Positions 1 through 8,417 of a stretch of DNA of 64,000 nucleotides are shown here, one piece after another. The stretch lies in assembly GCF_016907495.1 (NCBI RefSeq), contig NZ_JAFBCC010000001.1:1240001-1304000 (forward strand). Direction: 5' to 3'. The number at the start of each line of letters is the position of its first letter. The stretch's first letter is position 1. Both the position numbers and the translations under genes were made by a program. A model generated the notes under the pieces. The model was not told the origin of the DNA. It saw only the letters and a program-made list of their open reading frames with translations, and did no database searches. The stretch comes from Arthrobacter tumbae (lineage in GTDB: Bacteria > Actinomycetota > Actinomycetes > Actinomycetales > Micrococcaceae).

Positions 1-432
1 GCGCATCTGCCGCAGGGTCTGGGGATGGCACCGCTTCGTCACATCGAGGAGATCCGTGTGCTTGATCCCCTGCGCCGCCTGGGCCAGCATCTCCCAGTCC
101 ACTGATACGCCGGATGCTTTCATGTAGATCTCCCGCAGGTCCCGCAGCATCAGTAATGCCGGAGCGCTCCGCCGCCCGAGAATATCGCTTCCCGCCTCGC
201 GGACCTTCTCAGCCAGGTTGAACTCATGGCGTGGCTCGGGATCGAGGTTTTGACCGTACTGCTTGCCGATCTCCGCGATCTCCCGGACGTGGTCCTGTGA
301 CCACCTCGCGAGGTCCCTGCCCAGATGGTAGATCTCGTGATCCACCTTGTTCCGCTCGGAGACCTGCAGCAGTTCGAGTGCAAGGTCATTCTCCGAGCGA
401 TGCAGCTCGTGAAGCACCAGGCCGATTTTCAT
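1..432 (-). CDS. Unknown helical protein, partial, coupled to the molybdoenzyme
   Basis: This reverse-strand gene starts with ATG at 432 and runs off the left edge after 144 visible codons without a stop. Its ATG overlaps the TGA of the upstream molybdopterin oxidoreductase (ATGA at 429-432), so the two are very probably translationally coupled. The visible protein is rich in Glu, Arg, Leu and His, has no signal peptide or membrane segment, and looks all-helical. His and Glu recur in the first 50 residues (HELHRSEND, HEIYHLGRD), which would fit a ferritin-like bundle. Only one Cys is visible, in KRCHPQT. I cannot name the family. The coupling suggests a subunit or maturation partner of the molybdoenzyme; that is inference. 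Confidence 0.8.
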   Translation of the reverse strand, partial: MKIGLVLHELHRSENDLALELLQVSERNKVDHEIYHLGRDLARWSQDHVREIAEIGKQYGQNLDPEPRHEFNLAEKVREAGSDILGRRSAPALLMLRDLREIYMKASGVSVDWEMLAQAAQGIKHTDLLDVTKRCHPQTLRQMR

Positions 433-2894
433 CGTTGCCCTTCCGTCCCAGCGCCGTTCAGCGTCTCCTGAACCTCGGCGTTATGCGAGCCCTTTGTTTC
501 CCGACCGATCGGGCGGATGGGAGCGGACGCCGTCGTCGTCGGCGCTGCGGAAGGCCCCTTGCCGGATTTGAGCTTCCGTATGCTTGCTGCCGCCGTTTTG
601 AAGATCGGCTGTTTCGACGCCGGATCCCAGTCAGTGATAGTCAGCTCGTTTGCAGCCCTGCCGGCCTTGTCCGGTTTGTGGCCGCCGTCGGTGTCCCAGT
701 AACCGTAATGGAAGGGCAGGAAGAGCACGCCGTCGCGGATGCCGCTGATCCTCACCTTCGCCTCAACCGATCCGCGGGGAGTGGACACCCGGGTCAGGTC
801 TCCCTCTGCGATGCCGAACGCCTTGGCATCGTGGTCCGACATCTCCACCCACACCTCGGGAGCGGCGGCCTGAAGCTGCGGTGCCCGCGCCGTCTTGGTC
901 CGGGTATGGAAGTGGTAGAGGGTTCGCCCGGTGATGAGCTGGAACGGGTACTTCCCGCTTGGAATCTCGTGTGGCGGCATATATTCAGCCGCCTTGATGA
1001 TTGCCTTGCCCTCAGGGTTCATGGCCTTGTACTCGTCCGGTTCGAGCGGGGCACCGGTCACGAGGTCTCGCCCGTAGCTTTCGCAGTACTCCGGCGAACT
1101 CCAGAATTTGCCGTCGGCATAGATACGTTCGGAACCTTCCGGGTTTTCCTCATTGCACGGCCACTGGATTCCGGAGCCTCCGCGGAGCTTTTCATAGGTT
1201 ATGCCGGTGTAGTCGCACGGACGGCCCCGCGTGCATTCCTTCCAGGCCTCGAAGGCGGACTCCGGATCATGCCAGGTGACCAGCGGTTGGCCGTCCTTAT
1301 CCCGGAGGTCCAGCCGCCGGGCGTACTCGAGGAAGATGTCGAGATCGGACTTGGCATCCCCGGGCGGATCGACGGCCTTCTCGGAAATATGCACGGTCCG
1401 ATCCACATTGGTGAAGGTTCCGGTCTTTTCTCCCCAGGTCGCAGCAGGAAGGACGACGTCGGCCAGTTGCGCGGTCTCGGACAGGAAGATGTCCTGAACC
1501 ACCAGGAACAGGCGGTCCTGCGTCAATATGGAACGCACCCGCTGCAGTTCCGGCAGCGAAACGGCCGGATTGGTGCCGCTGACCCATAGCATGCGGATGG
1601 ATCCGTCCTCGACGTACCGCATCATCTGCATGACGTGCGTGGGCGGCGAGTAATGCGGAATCTCCATGGGATCCACGTTCCAGACCTTGGCGAGATCTTC
1701 CACGTGGGCGTCGTTGGACCAGTTACGGAAGGCCGGGAGATCACCGTCGCCGCCGCATTCGCGGGTGTTCTGTGCGGTGGGCTGGCCGTTCATCTGCAGG
1801 ATCCCGCAGCCGGGCTTGCCCAGCATTCCCCGGATGATATTGATGTTGTTGACCTGGACGGCTGCCGCCGTGGCCTGGTTGGACTGATAGAAGCCCTGAA
1901 GCACAGTGGACAACAGCCGCTCAGCCCGCCCGATGATGCCCGCCGCTTCCCGGATCCGGTCAGCCGGTACATCGCAGATGTGTTCCACCACCTCCGGCGG
2001 GTACTCCTTGACCCGCTTCTCGAGTTCGCTGAAGCCGACGGCGTGGGCCTGGATGTAATCGGAGTCAATCCAGCCGTTGGCGATGATCTCGTGGAGCAGC
2101 CCGTTCATGAGGGCCACGTTGGTCCCCGGGCGTGGAGCGAGGTGCACCGTTGCGGCCTTGGCAACCGGGGTCAGGCGTGGATCCACGCAGATGATCTGCG
2201 GCGGGTTGGGGCCGGCAAGGCGGTCAAGAACCCGGGTCCAGAGAACCGTCTGCGTTTCAGCCATGTTGTGACCGTAGAGTGCAATCACATCAGCGTGATC
2301 GATGTCCGTGTAGGAACCGGGCTGGCCATCACATGCGAACGATTCCTTCAGCGCTGCGGCCGCGGTGGCGGTGCACAGTCGGGTATTGCCGTCCACGTGG
2401 TTGGTGCCGAGTCCGCCGTGCGCAACGATGCCGAGGGTGTAGTACTCCTCAGCGAACAGCTGGCCTGTGGTGTAGAAGCCGATTGCACTGGCGCCCTGCT
2501 CATCGAGCAGGTCCCGGGTCTTCCCCACGATCCTGTCCATCGCGGTGTCCCAGTCCGTCTCGACAAGCTTTCCGCGCTTGCGGATGAGCGGCTTGGTCAG
2601 CCGGTCCGGAGACGAGTTGGCCTGCCAGCCATACAGGTCCTTGGGCCCGAGGCGTCCATGGTTGACGCGGTCATCAGCCCTCCCGCGGACTCCGGCGATT
2701 CGGTCATCCTTCACGGCGATGTCCAGCGCATCACCGTTGGAGTGGAGAATGGATGCGGTCTGTACCCACCGATCAACATCCCCTGCCTGGAGCCCCTCCT
2801 CCAGGTGCATATCCACCCGAACAGGCCACGGCTCACCCGACGCGTAGGGGGTCCGCGTTCCCCATGGTTCAGCGATGCGGTCCTTCTTGCTCAT
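429..2894 (-). CDS. Molybdopterin oxidoreductase (FdhA/NasA-like) lacking the N-terminal [4Fe-4S] ligands
   Basis: An 821-residue protein of the bis-MGD (DMSO reductase) superfamily. It carries the molybdopterin oxidoreductase core (about residues 97-560) and the C-terminal dinucleotide-binding domain (about 660-780, with ITGRTLYHFHTRTKT). Members of this branch normally begin with CxxCxxxC plus a fourth Cys in GRLCPKG that hold a [4Fe-4S] cluster. Here the same positions are Ser48, His51, Asp55 and Gly83, although the flanking sequence is well conserved. The probable molybdenum ligand Cys174 (NTRLCTAT) is kept. There is no signal peptide or Tat motif, so it is cytoplasmic. GGAGG lies 7 nt before the ATG. 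The reaction is unknown; formate or nitrate chemistry should not be assumed. The downstream gene overlaps by 4 nt. Confidence 0.92.
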   Translation of the reverse strand: MSKKDRIAEPWGTRTPYASGEPWPVRVDMHLEEGLQAGDVDRWVQTASILHSNGDALDIAVKDDRIAGVRGRADDRVNHGRLGPKDLYGWQANSSPDRLTKPLIRKRGKLVETDWDTAMDRIVGKTRDLLDEQGASAIGFYTTGQLFAEEYYTLGIVAHGGLGTNHVDGNTRLCTATAAAALKESFACDGQPGSYTDIDHADVIALYGHNMAETQTVLWTRVLDRLAGPNPPQIICVDPRLTPVAKAATVHLAPRPGTNVALMNGLLHEIIANGWIDSDYIQAHAVGFSELEKRVKEYPPEVVEHICDVPADRIREAAGIIGRAERLLSTVLQGFYQSNQATAAAVQVNNINIIRGMLGKPGCGILQMNGQPTAQNTRECGGDGDLPAFRNWSNDAHVEDLAKVWNVDPMEIPHYSPPTHVMQMMRYVEDGSIRMLWVSGTNPAVSLPELQRVRSILTQDRLFLVVQDIFLSETAQLADVVLPAATWGEKTGTFTNVDRTVHISEKAVDPPGDAKSDLDIFLEYARRLDLRDKDGQPLVTWHDPESAFEAWKECTRGRPCDYTGITYEKLRGGSGIQWPCNEENPEGSERIYADGKFWSSPEYCESYGRDLVTGAPLEPDEYKAMNPEGKAIIKAAEYMPPHEIPSGKYPFQLITGRTLYHFHTRTKTARAPQLQAAAPEVWVEMSDHDAKAFGIAEGDLTRVSTPRGSVEAKVRISGIRDGVLFLPFHYGYWDTDGGHKPDKAGRAANELTITDWDPASKQPIFKTAAASIRKLKSGKGPSAAPTTTASAPIRPIGRETKGSHNAEVQETLNGAGTEGQR

Positions 2895-3003
2895 GCACTC
2901 GCCTCCAGTTCTTCAGTAAAGATTGCTGGGCGTACCGGTCGCCGGAAGGCACCAGCGCTCTTCTCGGTGGGTCCTCTCTGACCGTATCGAAGCCCGCAGG
3001 ACC

Positions 3004-3993
3004 CTACAAGGGCGGGCTGTGGCGATGAAACCTCGCTTCGGCGTGCCTGCGCCGGAGAGCGCCGACGGAATTTCCCGCCTTTGGCAGCTTCGATCCGGCA
3101 TAGGGAACGCCGCCGGTCAGCCGCAGAAACAGGGCCACCCAGACGGTCAGCATGCGCTCTGCCAGCCACGCCGGCGCCCACAGCGCAGCCGACGCGTTGA
3201 AAACCAGCCTGCCGCCCCGCCGTCGTCGTCCTGTTTCTGCCAAACCAACGACGACGGCGGCAACCGCCGGGAAGGCAATCGCACCGTAGCGGTGCACCAG
3301 CAGGATCAGCGCGGGAAGCAGGGACAGCTCCAGGAGGAGCCGCGGGGGTTGGGCGAAGTCGTCGTAGGCCTGCCGGATCCGTTGGCGGCGGAAGTGGCCG
3401 GCGGCAGGCGGGATCCTTCCGACGAAGAGGTCATCCGCGCGGATTTGCTTCCCGCCCGCCGCGCGCACGGTGCGCAGGAGTTCGAGGTTTTCGAACAGGA
3501 CGTCGCCGTCATAGCCTCCGGTAGCTCTCAGGGTGGAGCGGCGCACGCCCACGGTGCCCGGGAAATCTGAGCCCAGCACGCGGTTGAGCAGCGTTCGGCC
3601 GGTATCCCAGCGGGCATGCCACGGAAGGGTGAGGAAGTAATTCTGGGGGCGGACGACGTCGGCTTCGTCAAGCAGCTCCATCATCCGGCGGAATGCAGGC
3701 GGATCGTAGCGGACGTCGTCATCGGCAATGATGATCCGTTCGCAGGACGCCTCTGCCAGTCCGGTCAGCACTCCGGCCACTTTGCCGTTGCGGCAGGTGA
3801 ACCGCGGGCGGAGATGGCGAACCGTGGGCGGGAGGGCCGAGGCATGCCGGGCAAACAGTTCATCCGGCGACCCATCCACCACGAGCACCTCGGCCTGCTG
3901 CGCAACCTTGCCGAGGTACACGGCGAGCGCGGCCAGTCCGCAGTCCTCCGTCCACCGCAGCGGCAGGATGTAGGTCGCTGCGGGCGGTGTCAT
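3004..3993 (-). CDS. Family 2 glycosyltransferase
   Basis: A 329-residue protein with a GT-A fold. The N-terminal strand TYILPLRW leads into LVVDGSPD, followed by the metal and sugar-nucleotide motif DDD at residues 91-93 (IIADDDVRY). A hydrophobic C-terminal stretch (about 235-300) suggests membrane association. The donor and acceptor cannot be read from the sequence. Its ATG overlaps the stop of the upstream iron-containing redox enzyme (ATGA, 3990-3993), so the two are probably translated together. This is an uncommon pairing with no obvious shared pathway. The start is the coupled ATG. Confidence 0.85.
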   Translation of the reverse strand: MTPPAATYILPLRWTEDCGLAALAVYLGKVAQQAEVLVVDGSPDELFARHASALPPTVRHLRPRFTCRNGKVAGVLTGLAEASCERIIIADDDVRYDPPAFRRMMELLDEADVVRPQNYFLTLPWHARWDTGRTLLNRVLGSDFPGTVGVRRSTLRATGGYDGDVLFENLELLRTVRAAGGKQIRADDLFVGRIPPAAGHFRRQRIRQAYDDFAQPPRLLLELSLLPALILLVHRYGAIAFPAVAAVVVGLAETGRRRRGGRLVFNASAALWAPAWLAERMLTVWVALFLRLTGGVPYAGSKLPKAGNSVGALRRRHAEARFHRHSPPL

Positions 3994-5018
3994 GTCCGAG
4001 CGGGCGCGGTTATCCGGAGGGACGACTCACCTTTCTCCCAGGTGGCGATGATGTGCTCACCGAGCATGCCGTCGAGCGCGAGGGCAGCCGTTGCTCCGAA
4101 GTAGACATCCTCGAGCAGTTCCGGCTCGGCCTCCACCAGTCCGCCGGCGAGGTCCCGTCCTGCGATCTGCTCATGGACGGCGTCGGCCTCGACATGCTCG
4201 TCGAAGTACCAGGTAACGTCCTCGTCGAATCCGAGCCTCCGGAAACCGTTTCCGTAGAGGCGGTTGGGCTGGGACGAGGTCATCTCATACGCTGCGAGGT
4301 GTCCCACGATGGCGCCGCGCAGCCGTCGGTGCAGGCCGAACAGCGACATCATGTTGGATGAGGCAAGGGTCAGGGCAGGTACGGCGTCAACGTAGTGACC
4401 GTAGGTGTCATCGAGTCCCACCCCGCGCATGGTGCGTGCGAAGAGCGCTGAATGCATCCGGTCCGGCCGCCCGCCGCCGTATTCATCGGCCTGTATTTCC
4501 ACCATTGCCGCCTTGGCCCGCCCGTTCAGCCGCGGGATGGCCCAGGTGTGGGGGTCTCCTTCCTTGAGCTGGTAGACCGATTTGTGGATCAGGAACTCCT
4601 GCGCCTGCTCCAGGGTTGCCTTCTTCGCGACGAACCGGGACACGCTTGGCCCGGTATCAGCCGCGGCGAGTTCGAAGAGAACGGCTGCCACGCCATCGGA
4701 ATCGCGCGGTTCCAGCGAGGGGAGGTCGACGGCGGCGCGCAGGGCCGATTCGAAGTCCCGCTCGATCTCCCGGCGAACTGCAAGGGGGCCGGGCTCCCAT
4801 TCCCAGTCGGGGTGCGCTCCATCGATGCCACCGTAATGCAGCTCGTAGAGGCAGAAAAGGGTGAGCTGAAGGTCATCATCCGCCAGTATTCCGGAGGAGC
4901 CGCCAAGCCCGTTGCCCACCGCGTTCTGCAACGTTTCAATGCCCTCGGCGTGTGGCTCCTGCGGAAGCAACTCCAGCAACGCCGTGCTCGCAACCCCGCG
5001 TGGTTCAGGACTCCTCAT
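3990..5018 (-). CDS. Iron-containing redox enzyme family protein (haem-oxygenase-like fold)
   Basis: A 342-residue all-helical protein. It matches the family annotated as iron-containing redox enzyme, related to haem-oxygenase-like di-iron oxidases. Typical features visible are CLYELHYGGIDG and WEWEP near residue 60, EIQADEYGGG near the middle, and a late helix with WYFDEHVEADAVHE. The conserved Glu and His residues of these segments are the expected di-metal ligands. The substrate is unknown. It is the first gene of a two-gene unit with the glycosyltransferase, overlapping by 4 nt. An AGGCTTA-containing element lies upstream (about 5069-5083) and resembles half of an IdeR/DtxR iron box; that is suggestive only. 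Confidence 0.82.
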   Translation of the reverse strand: MRSPEPRGVASTALLELLPQEPHAEGIETLQNAVGNGLGGSSGILADDDLQLTLFCLYELHYGGIDGAHPDWEWEPGPLAVRREIERDFESALRAAVDLPSLEPRDSDGVAAVLFELAAADTGPSVSRFVAKKATLEQAQEFLIHKSVYQLKEGDPHTWAIPRLNGRAKAAMVEIQADEYGGGRPDRMHSALFARTMRGVGLDDTYGHYVDAVPALTLASSNMMSLFGLHRRLRGAIVGHLAAYEMTSSQPNRLYGNGFRRLGFDEDVTWYFDEHVEADAVHEQIAGRDLAGGLVEAEPELLEDVYFGATAALALDGMLGEHIIATWEKGESSLRITAPART

Positions 5019-5178
5019 GGCAAACCCTCTCTACCCAGGTGGGCCGACGCCGTCGTCCCCATCAACAACCTGATGCTAAGCCTACTGTCTAGTTGAGCGG
5101 AGCGGGCACCGGGGCCGAGCGGGCACCGAACAGCCCGCCGCAATGGGGCGCAGCGGGCCGTTCGCCGGGAATGTGGGC

Positions 5179-6060
5179 CTACTCCTTGTGCAGCTTGTCC
5201 TGCATGCTTCCGGCCATCTTCTCCATGGTGTTCGGCAGCTCAGTTGTCCCGTAGAACCGCGAATCGGGATGAGTGGGAGGCGGCATGGGCGCCGACGTCG
5301 TCGGGCCCTCGTGGTAGGTGAATTCGCCATGCCCGTCCGGGGTGGGACCGGACGCCCACGCACCTTCCGCGGCGGCCTTCCCATCGGAGAAATTCTGGAA
5401 TTGGTAGGACACGCTTCGCTCCTCTTTGTTGAGCGGGAAGTTGCTCGGCACAGGAAGGCTTTCCGACCCTTCTTCCTGCAATTCGCGAGCCGCTGCGATC
5501 CACTGGTTCTGGTGCATGGTGTCACGCGCGAGGAGGAAGGAGAGCATGTCCCGGATGCCGTGATCATCGGTCATATGGTAGAGCCGAGCCACCTGGAGCC
5601 TGCCCTGCATTTCGGCGTTGGCGTTGGCGGTGAAGTCGGCCAGCAGGTTGCCGCTCGCCGTGATGTAGCTGCCGGACCAGGGGTTGCCCATGCTGTCAAC
5701 CGGACGGGCACCCGCGCCGGCAACAATCGCCTGCTGCATGTCAGTACCACCCACCACGGCGGCAATCGCCGGATCGGACTGGACGGCCTCGTCGGTGATG
5801 CCCAGGGGTGCTTTCTCAAGCAGTTGGGCGATCATGGTCGCCAGCATCTCAACGTGGCCAAACTCTTCGGAACCGATTCCGAAAAGCAGGTCGCGGTACT
5901 TGCCGGGTATATGGGTATTCCATGCCTGAAAGCTGTACTGCATGGCTACGGTAATCTCACCGTATTGCCCGCCGAGAACCTCCTGCAGCTTTCTGGCGTA
6001 CACGGCATCGGGCTTGTCGGGTGTGGACTTGAACTGCAATTCCTGCTTGTGGAAGAACAC
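5179..6060 (-). CDS. Manganese-containing catalase
   Basis: A 293-residue non-haem catalase that dismutates hydrogen peroxide with a di-manganese centre. I chose the GTG at 6060 because GGAGG lies 7 nt upstream and translation then begins FFHKQELQF, the usual family N-terminus. A longer frame from an ATG at 6159 adds a non-conserved tail. With this start, Glu35, Glu66 and His69 fall exactly where the Lactiplantibacillus plantarum enzyme has its first three manganese ligands. The C-terminal tail is rich in Pro and Gly. The gene is monocistronic and probably part of an oxidative-stress set with the SDR upstream. Confidence 0.93.
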   Translation of the reverse strand: MFFHKQELQFKSTPDKPDAVYARKLQEVLGGQYGEITVAMQYSFQAWNTHIPGKYRDLLFGIGSEEFGHVEMLATMIAQLLEKAPLGITDEAVQSDPAIAAVVGGTDMQQAIVAGAGARPVDSMGNPWSGSYITASGNLLADFTANANAEMQGRLQVARLYHMTDDHGIRDMLSFLLARDTMHQNQWIAAARELQEEGSESLPVPSNFPLNKEERSVSYQFQNFSDGKAAAEGAWASGPTPDGHGEFTYHEGPTTSAPMPPPTHPDSRFYGTTELPNTMEKMAGSMQDKLHKE

Positions 6061-6407
6061 GGGGAAACCTCCGTGATTGCGGCTCCGGGTCTGTTCGGCC
6101 AACTCATCTGTCCGGGCTGGAGAGCGCGGAACCTCGTTCCTCGACGCTAACCCGGGCACCCAGCGGAGGGGAAGTGATAAGCACGCTTATTTTTTCCTGG
6201 CCCGCGTCCCAAGGATTTTCCAAGGTCTGCTCGCCATAGTGAAAGCGCAGGACAGAGACGGGCGAGACCACCTTCTCCTCCTGCCGGCACTGGCATTGCC
6301 AGAGCCCCCCCGAGCGGGGCCGTCCCGTTTCCCCGACTGAGACGGCCCCGCCCGGGAATCACTCCGGACACTTCTTCCCGAACGCTCTAACGCCGGCACA
6401 CTTCGGG
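6061..6407. other. Gene-free stretch between catalase and SDR
   Basis: A region of 347 bases without a convincing gene. It holds the ribosome site of the manganese catalase at its left end and an AT-rich patch near 6188-6195. Near its right end there is a strong hairpin (see 6309-6356). Frames of 70-87 codons that cross it have no family resemblance and poor codon structure. A promoter for the catalase must lie here, but I could not settle on a -10/-35 pair. Confidence 0.6.
6309..6356. terminator. Strong GC hairpin downstream of the SDR gene
   Basis: An inverted repeat of CCCGAGCGGGGCCGTC (6309-6324) and GACGGCCCCGCCCGGG (6341-6356): 16 pairs with one mismatch around a 16-base loop. It sits about 50 bases past the stop of the reverse-strand SDR gene. 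It lacks a clear U-tract, so it may be an actinobacterial hairpin-only terminator. Confidence 0.6.
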
Positions 6408-7313
6408 TTACGGCGTCGGGCTTCCGCCGTTAACGTTCAGGGTCTCGCCGAGCACGTAACTCGATTCGGGTGATGCGAGGAAGACGTACGCCGGCGCAAG
6501 TTCGGTGGGCTGGCCGGCGCGCCCCAGCGGGGTGTCCTTTCCGAACTCGGGCAGCGCATCCTTTGGCTGCCCGTCCGATACCTGCAGCGGTGTCCAGAAC
6601 GGACCGGGGGCGACGGCGTTCACGCGGATGCCGCGCGGCGCCAGCTGCTGCGCGAGGCCCTTGGTGAAGTTGTTGATCGCAGCTTTGGTGCTGGCGTAGT
6701 CGAGGAGCGTCGGTGACGGGTTGTACGCCTGGATCGACGTGGTGTTGATGATGCTCGATCCGGCCGGCAGGTGCTTCAACGCTTCCCGCGTGATGCGGAA
6801 GAACGAGTAGATGTTCGTCTTGAATGTGTGGTCAAGCTGCTCGTCGTCGATGTCTTCAAGCCGCTCCACCGCGATCTGCTTGCCCGCGTTGTTGACGAGG
6901 ATGTCAAGGCCGCCGAGGCCCTCCACCGCCCGTGTCACCAGGTCCTTGCAGAACTCTCCGTCCTTGATGTCGCCGGGCAGCTTCACCGCCGTGCGTCCAC
7001 ACTCTTCAATCAGGCGGACAATCTCGTCAGCGTCCGCCTCCTCCTCGGGAAGGTAGGAAAGCGCGACGTCGGCGCCTTCCCGTGCGAACGCAATGGCCAC
7101 TGCCGCACCGATGCCGGAATCAGCTCCCGTGATGAGGGCTTTCCTGCCCTCAAGGCGGCCGGTGCCGCGGTACGACTCTTCGCCGCGGTCTGTCTGCGGC
7201 TCAAGATTCTGGTCCAGTCCAGGCTCCGGCTGGTCCTGTTTAGGCGGGGAAATCTCGGGGAACCTGGTGACGGGGTTCTGGAAGGTGTACTGGTCTTTCG
7301 ATGCGTTGCTCAC
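6408..7313 (-). CDS. SDR family oxidoreductase (YghA/YhxC-like)
   Basis: A 301-residue classical-type short-chain dehydrogenase with an N-terminal extension, as in the YghA/YhxC group. The cofactor site TGADSGIG, the NNAG motif and the catalytic YASTK are all present. I prefer the GTG at 7313 because AGGAGG lies 5 nt before it and the protein then begins with SNASKDQYTFQNP, which is typical for the group; the ATG at 7412 would add an unrelated tail. Substrates of this group are usually uncertain. Members are often stress-induced. It ends with NVNGGSPTP. Confidence 0.9.
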   Translation of the reverse strand: MSNASKDQYTFQNPVTRFPEISPPKQDQPEPGLDQNLEPQTDRGEESYRGTGRLEGRKALITGADSGIGAAVAIAFAREGADVALSYLPEEEADADEIVRLIEECGRTAVKLPGDIKDGEFCKDLVTRAVEGLGGLDILVNNAGKQIAVERLEDIDDEQLDHTFKTNIYSFFRITREALKHLPAGSSIINTTSIQAYNPSPTLLDYASTKAAINNFTKGLAQQLAPRGIRVNAVAPGPFWTPLQVSDGQPKDALPEFGKDTPLGRAGQPTELAPAYVFLASPESSYVLGETLNVNGGSPTP

Positions 7314-7391
7314 GATTTCCTCCTGGCAATCCGGGCAGTCGGTGTAACGCCTCCCTTGAGGGCGAACCGAAGGAAGACTAGGCTCACATGC

Positions 7392-7409
7392 AAAGGTAAG
7401 CCTACTTAT
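7392..7409. promoter_or_regulatory. Possible iron-box-like element in a divergent promoter region
   Basis: The segment AAAGGTAAGCCTACTTAT lies between the reverse SDR gene and the forward oxidoreductase gene. Its left half agrees well with the IdeR/DtxR consensus (AGGTnAGSCT) and its right half agrees poorly. Tentative. Confidence 0.25.
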
Positions 7410-7460
7410 CACACTATGCCGGACCCGCTAAGGGCTTCAAGGCCGAACAGGGAGGCGCGC

Positions 7461-8417
7461 ATGACGCTGATTGGTTTTCACGCATCACACGAGCAAAATA
7501 CACCGTCGCAGCTACTCGAGGATGTCCAGCTCGCTGAGCAGGCCGGGTTCGAGGCCGCCATGTGCTCCGATCACTTTGAGCCATGGTCACGGGCACAAGG
7601 CCATTCCGCCTTCGCCTGGTCCTGGCTCGGGGCCGCGCTCGCCACCACCCGCCTGCGCTTCGGCGTTGTCTCCGCGCCTGGGCAGCGATACCACCCCGCT
7701 ATCATCGCCCAGGCAAGCGCCACCCTGGCGTGCATGTTTCCCGGACGCTTCTGGGCGGCCCTGGGCAGCGGTGAAAATCTCAATGAACACATCACCGGAG
7801 ACCCCTGGCCACCCAAGAATGTGCGGCAGGAACGCATCGAGGAGTGTGTCGACATCATCCGGCGCATGCACGACGGCGAGGAGGTCACCCACCGCGGCCA
7901 TGTGACCGTGGATCGCGCGCGATTGTGGGAGATCCCTGAGGTGAAGCCGCCGCTCATCGCTCCGGCAATCAGCGTTGAGACTGCTGAGCGTAGCGCCCGG
8001 TGGGCGGATGGACTGGTAACGGTCAACCAGGAACCCGCGAAGCTCGCCGACATGCTTGCTGCCTACCGAGGTGCAGGCGGCAGGGGAAAAGCGGTCCTCC
8101 AGGTGCACGTGTCCTGGGCGCCGACGGAACAGGAGGCTCTTGAGGTGGCACTTCGGCAGTGGGGGTCTAACACCCTGTCACCCCCAACGGCGTGGGATTT
8201 AGCCCGCCCCTCCGACTTCGAGGAAGCCACACGGGACGTCACCGAGGAGAAGCTTCGAAGCACCGTACAGATTTCGGCGGATCTCGCTGTCCACGCCCAA
8301 CGATTGCGGGAGTTCGCAGACCTCGGCTTCGATGAGCTGTACCTGCACTACGTGGGGACGGAGCAGAAGCCGTTCATTGAGGCCTTTGCCGAGCGTGTTC
8401 TGCCCGAGGTCCGCTGA
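7461..8417 (+). CDS. LLM-class flavin oxidoreductase (TIGR03885-like, probably FMN rather than F420)
   Basis: A 318-residue luciferase-like monooxygenase fold protein, starting IGFHASHEQ. It resembles the 'non-F420' branch (TIGR03885), thought to have reverted to a flavin cofactor. Conserved core segments include FGVVSAPGQRYHPA, FWAALGSGEN and the late WADGLVTVN. GGAGG at 7451 is 6 nt before the ATG at 7461; the open frame extends far upstream but without homology. The stop overlaps the start of the GH13 gene by one base (TGATG), so the two are co-translated. Family members are often found next to trehalose/alpha-amylase-type genes, but the functional link is unknown. Confidence 0.88.
   Translation: MTLIGFHASHEQNTPSQLLEDVQLAEQAGFEAAMCSDHFEPWSRAQGHSAFAWSWLGAALATTRLRFGVVSAPGQRYHPAIIAQASATLACMFPGRFWAALGSGENLNEHITGDPWPPKNVRQERIEECVDIIRRMHDGEEVTHRGHVTVDRARLWEIPEVKPPLIAPAISVETAERSARWADGLVTVNQEPAKLADMLAAYRGAGGRGKAVLQVHVSWAPTEQEALEVALRQWGSNTLSPPTAWDLARPSDFEEATRDVTEEKLRSTVQISADLAVHAQRLREFADLGFDELYLHYVGTEQKPFIEAFAERVLPEVR

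Noticed and set aside
231..2981. Long forward-strand frames opposite the molybdoenzyme gene (up to 452 codons)
   Set aside because: They are antisense shadows caused by high GC and codon bias; the reverse-strand frame has clear family motifs.
6061..6159. N-terminal extension of manganese catalase to an ATG at 6159
   Set aside because: The GTG at 6060 has a strong ribosome site and places Glu35, Glu66 and His69 at the known ligand positions.
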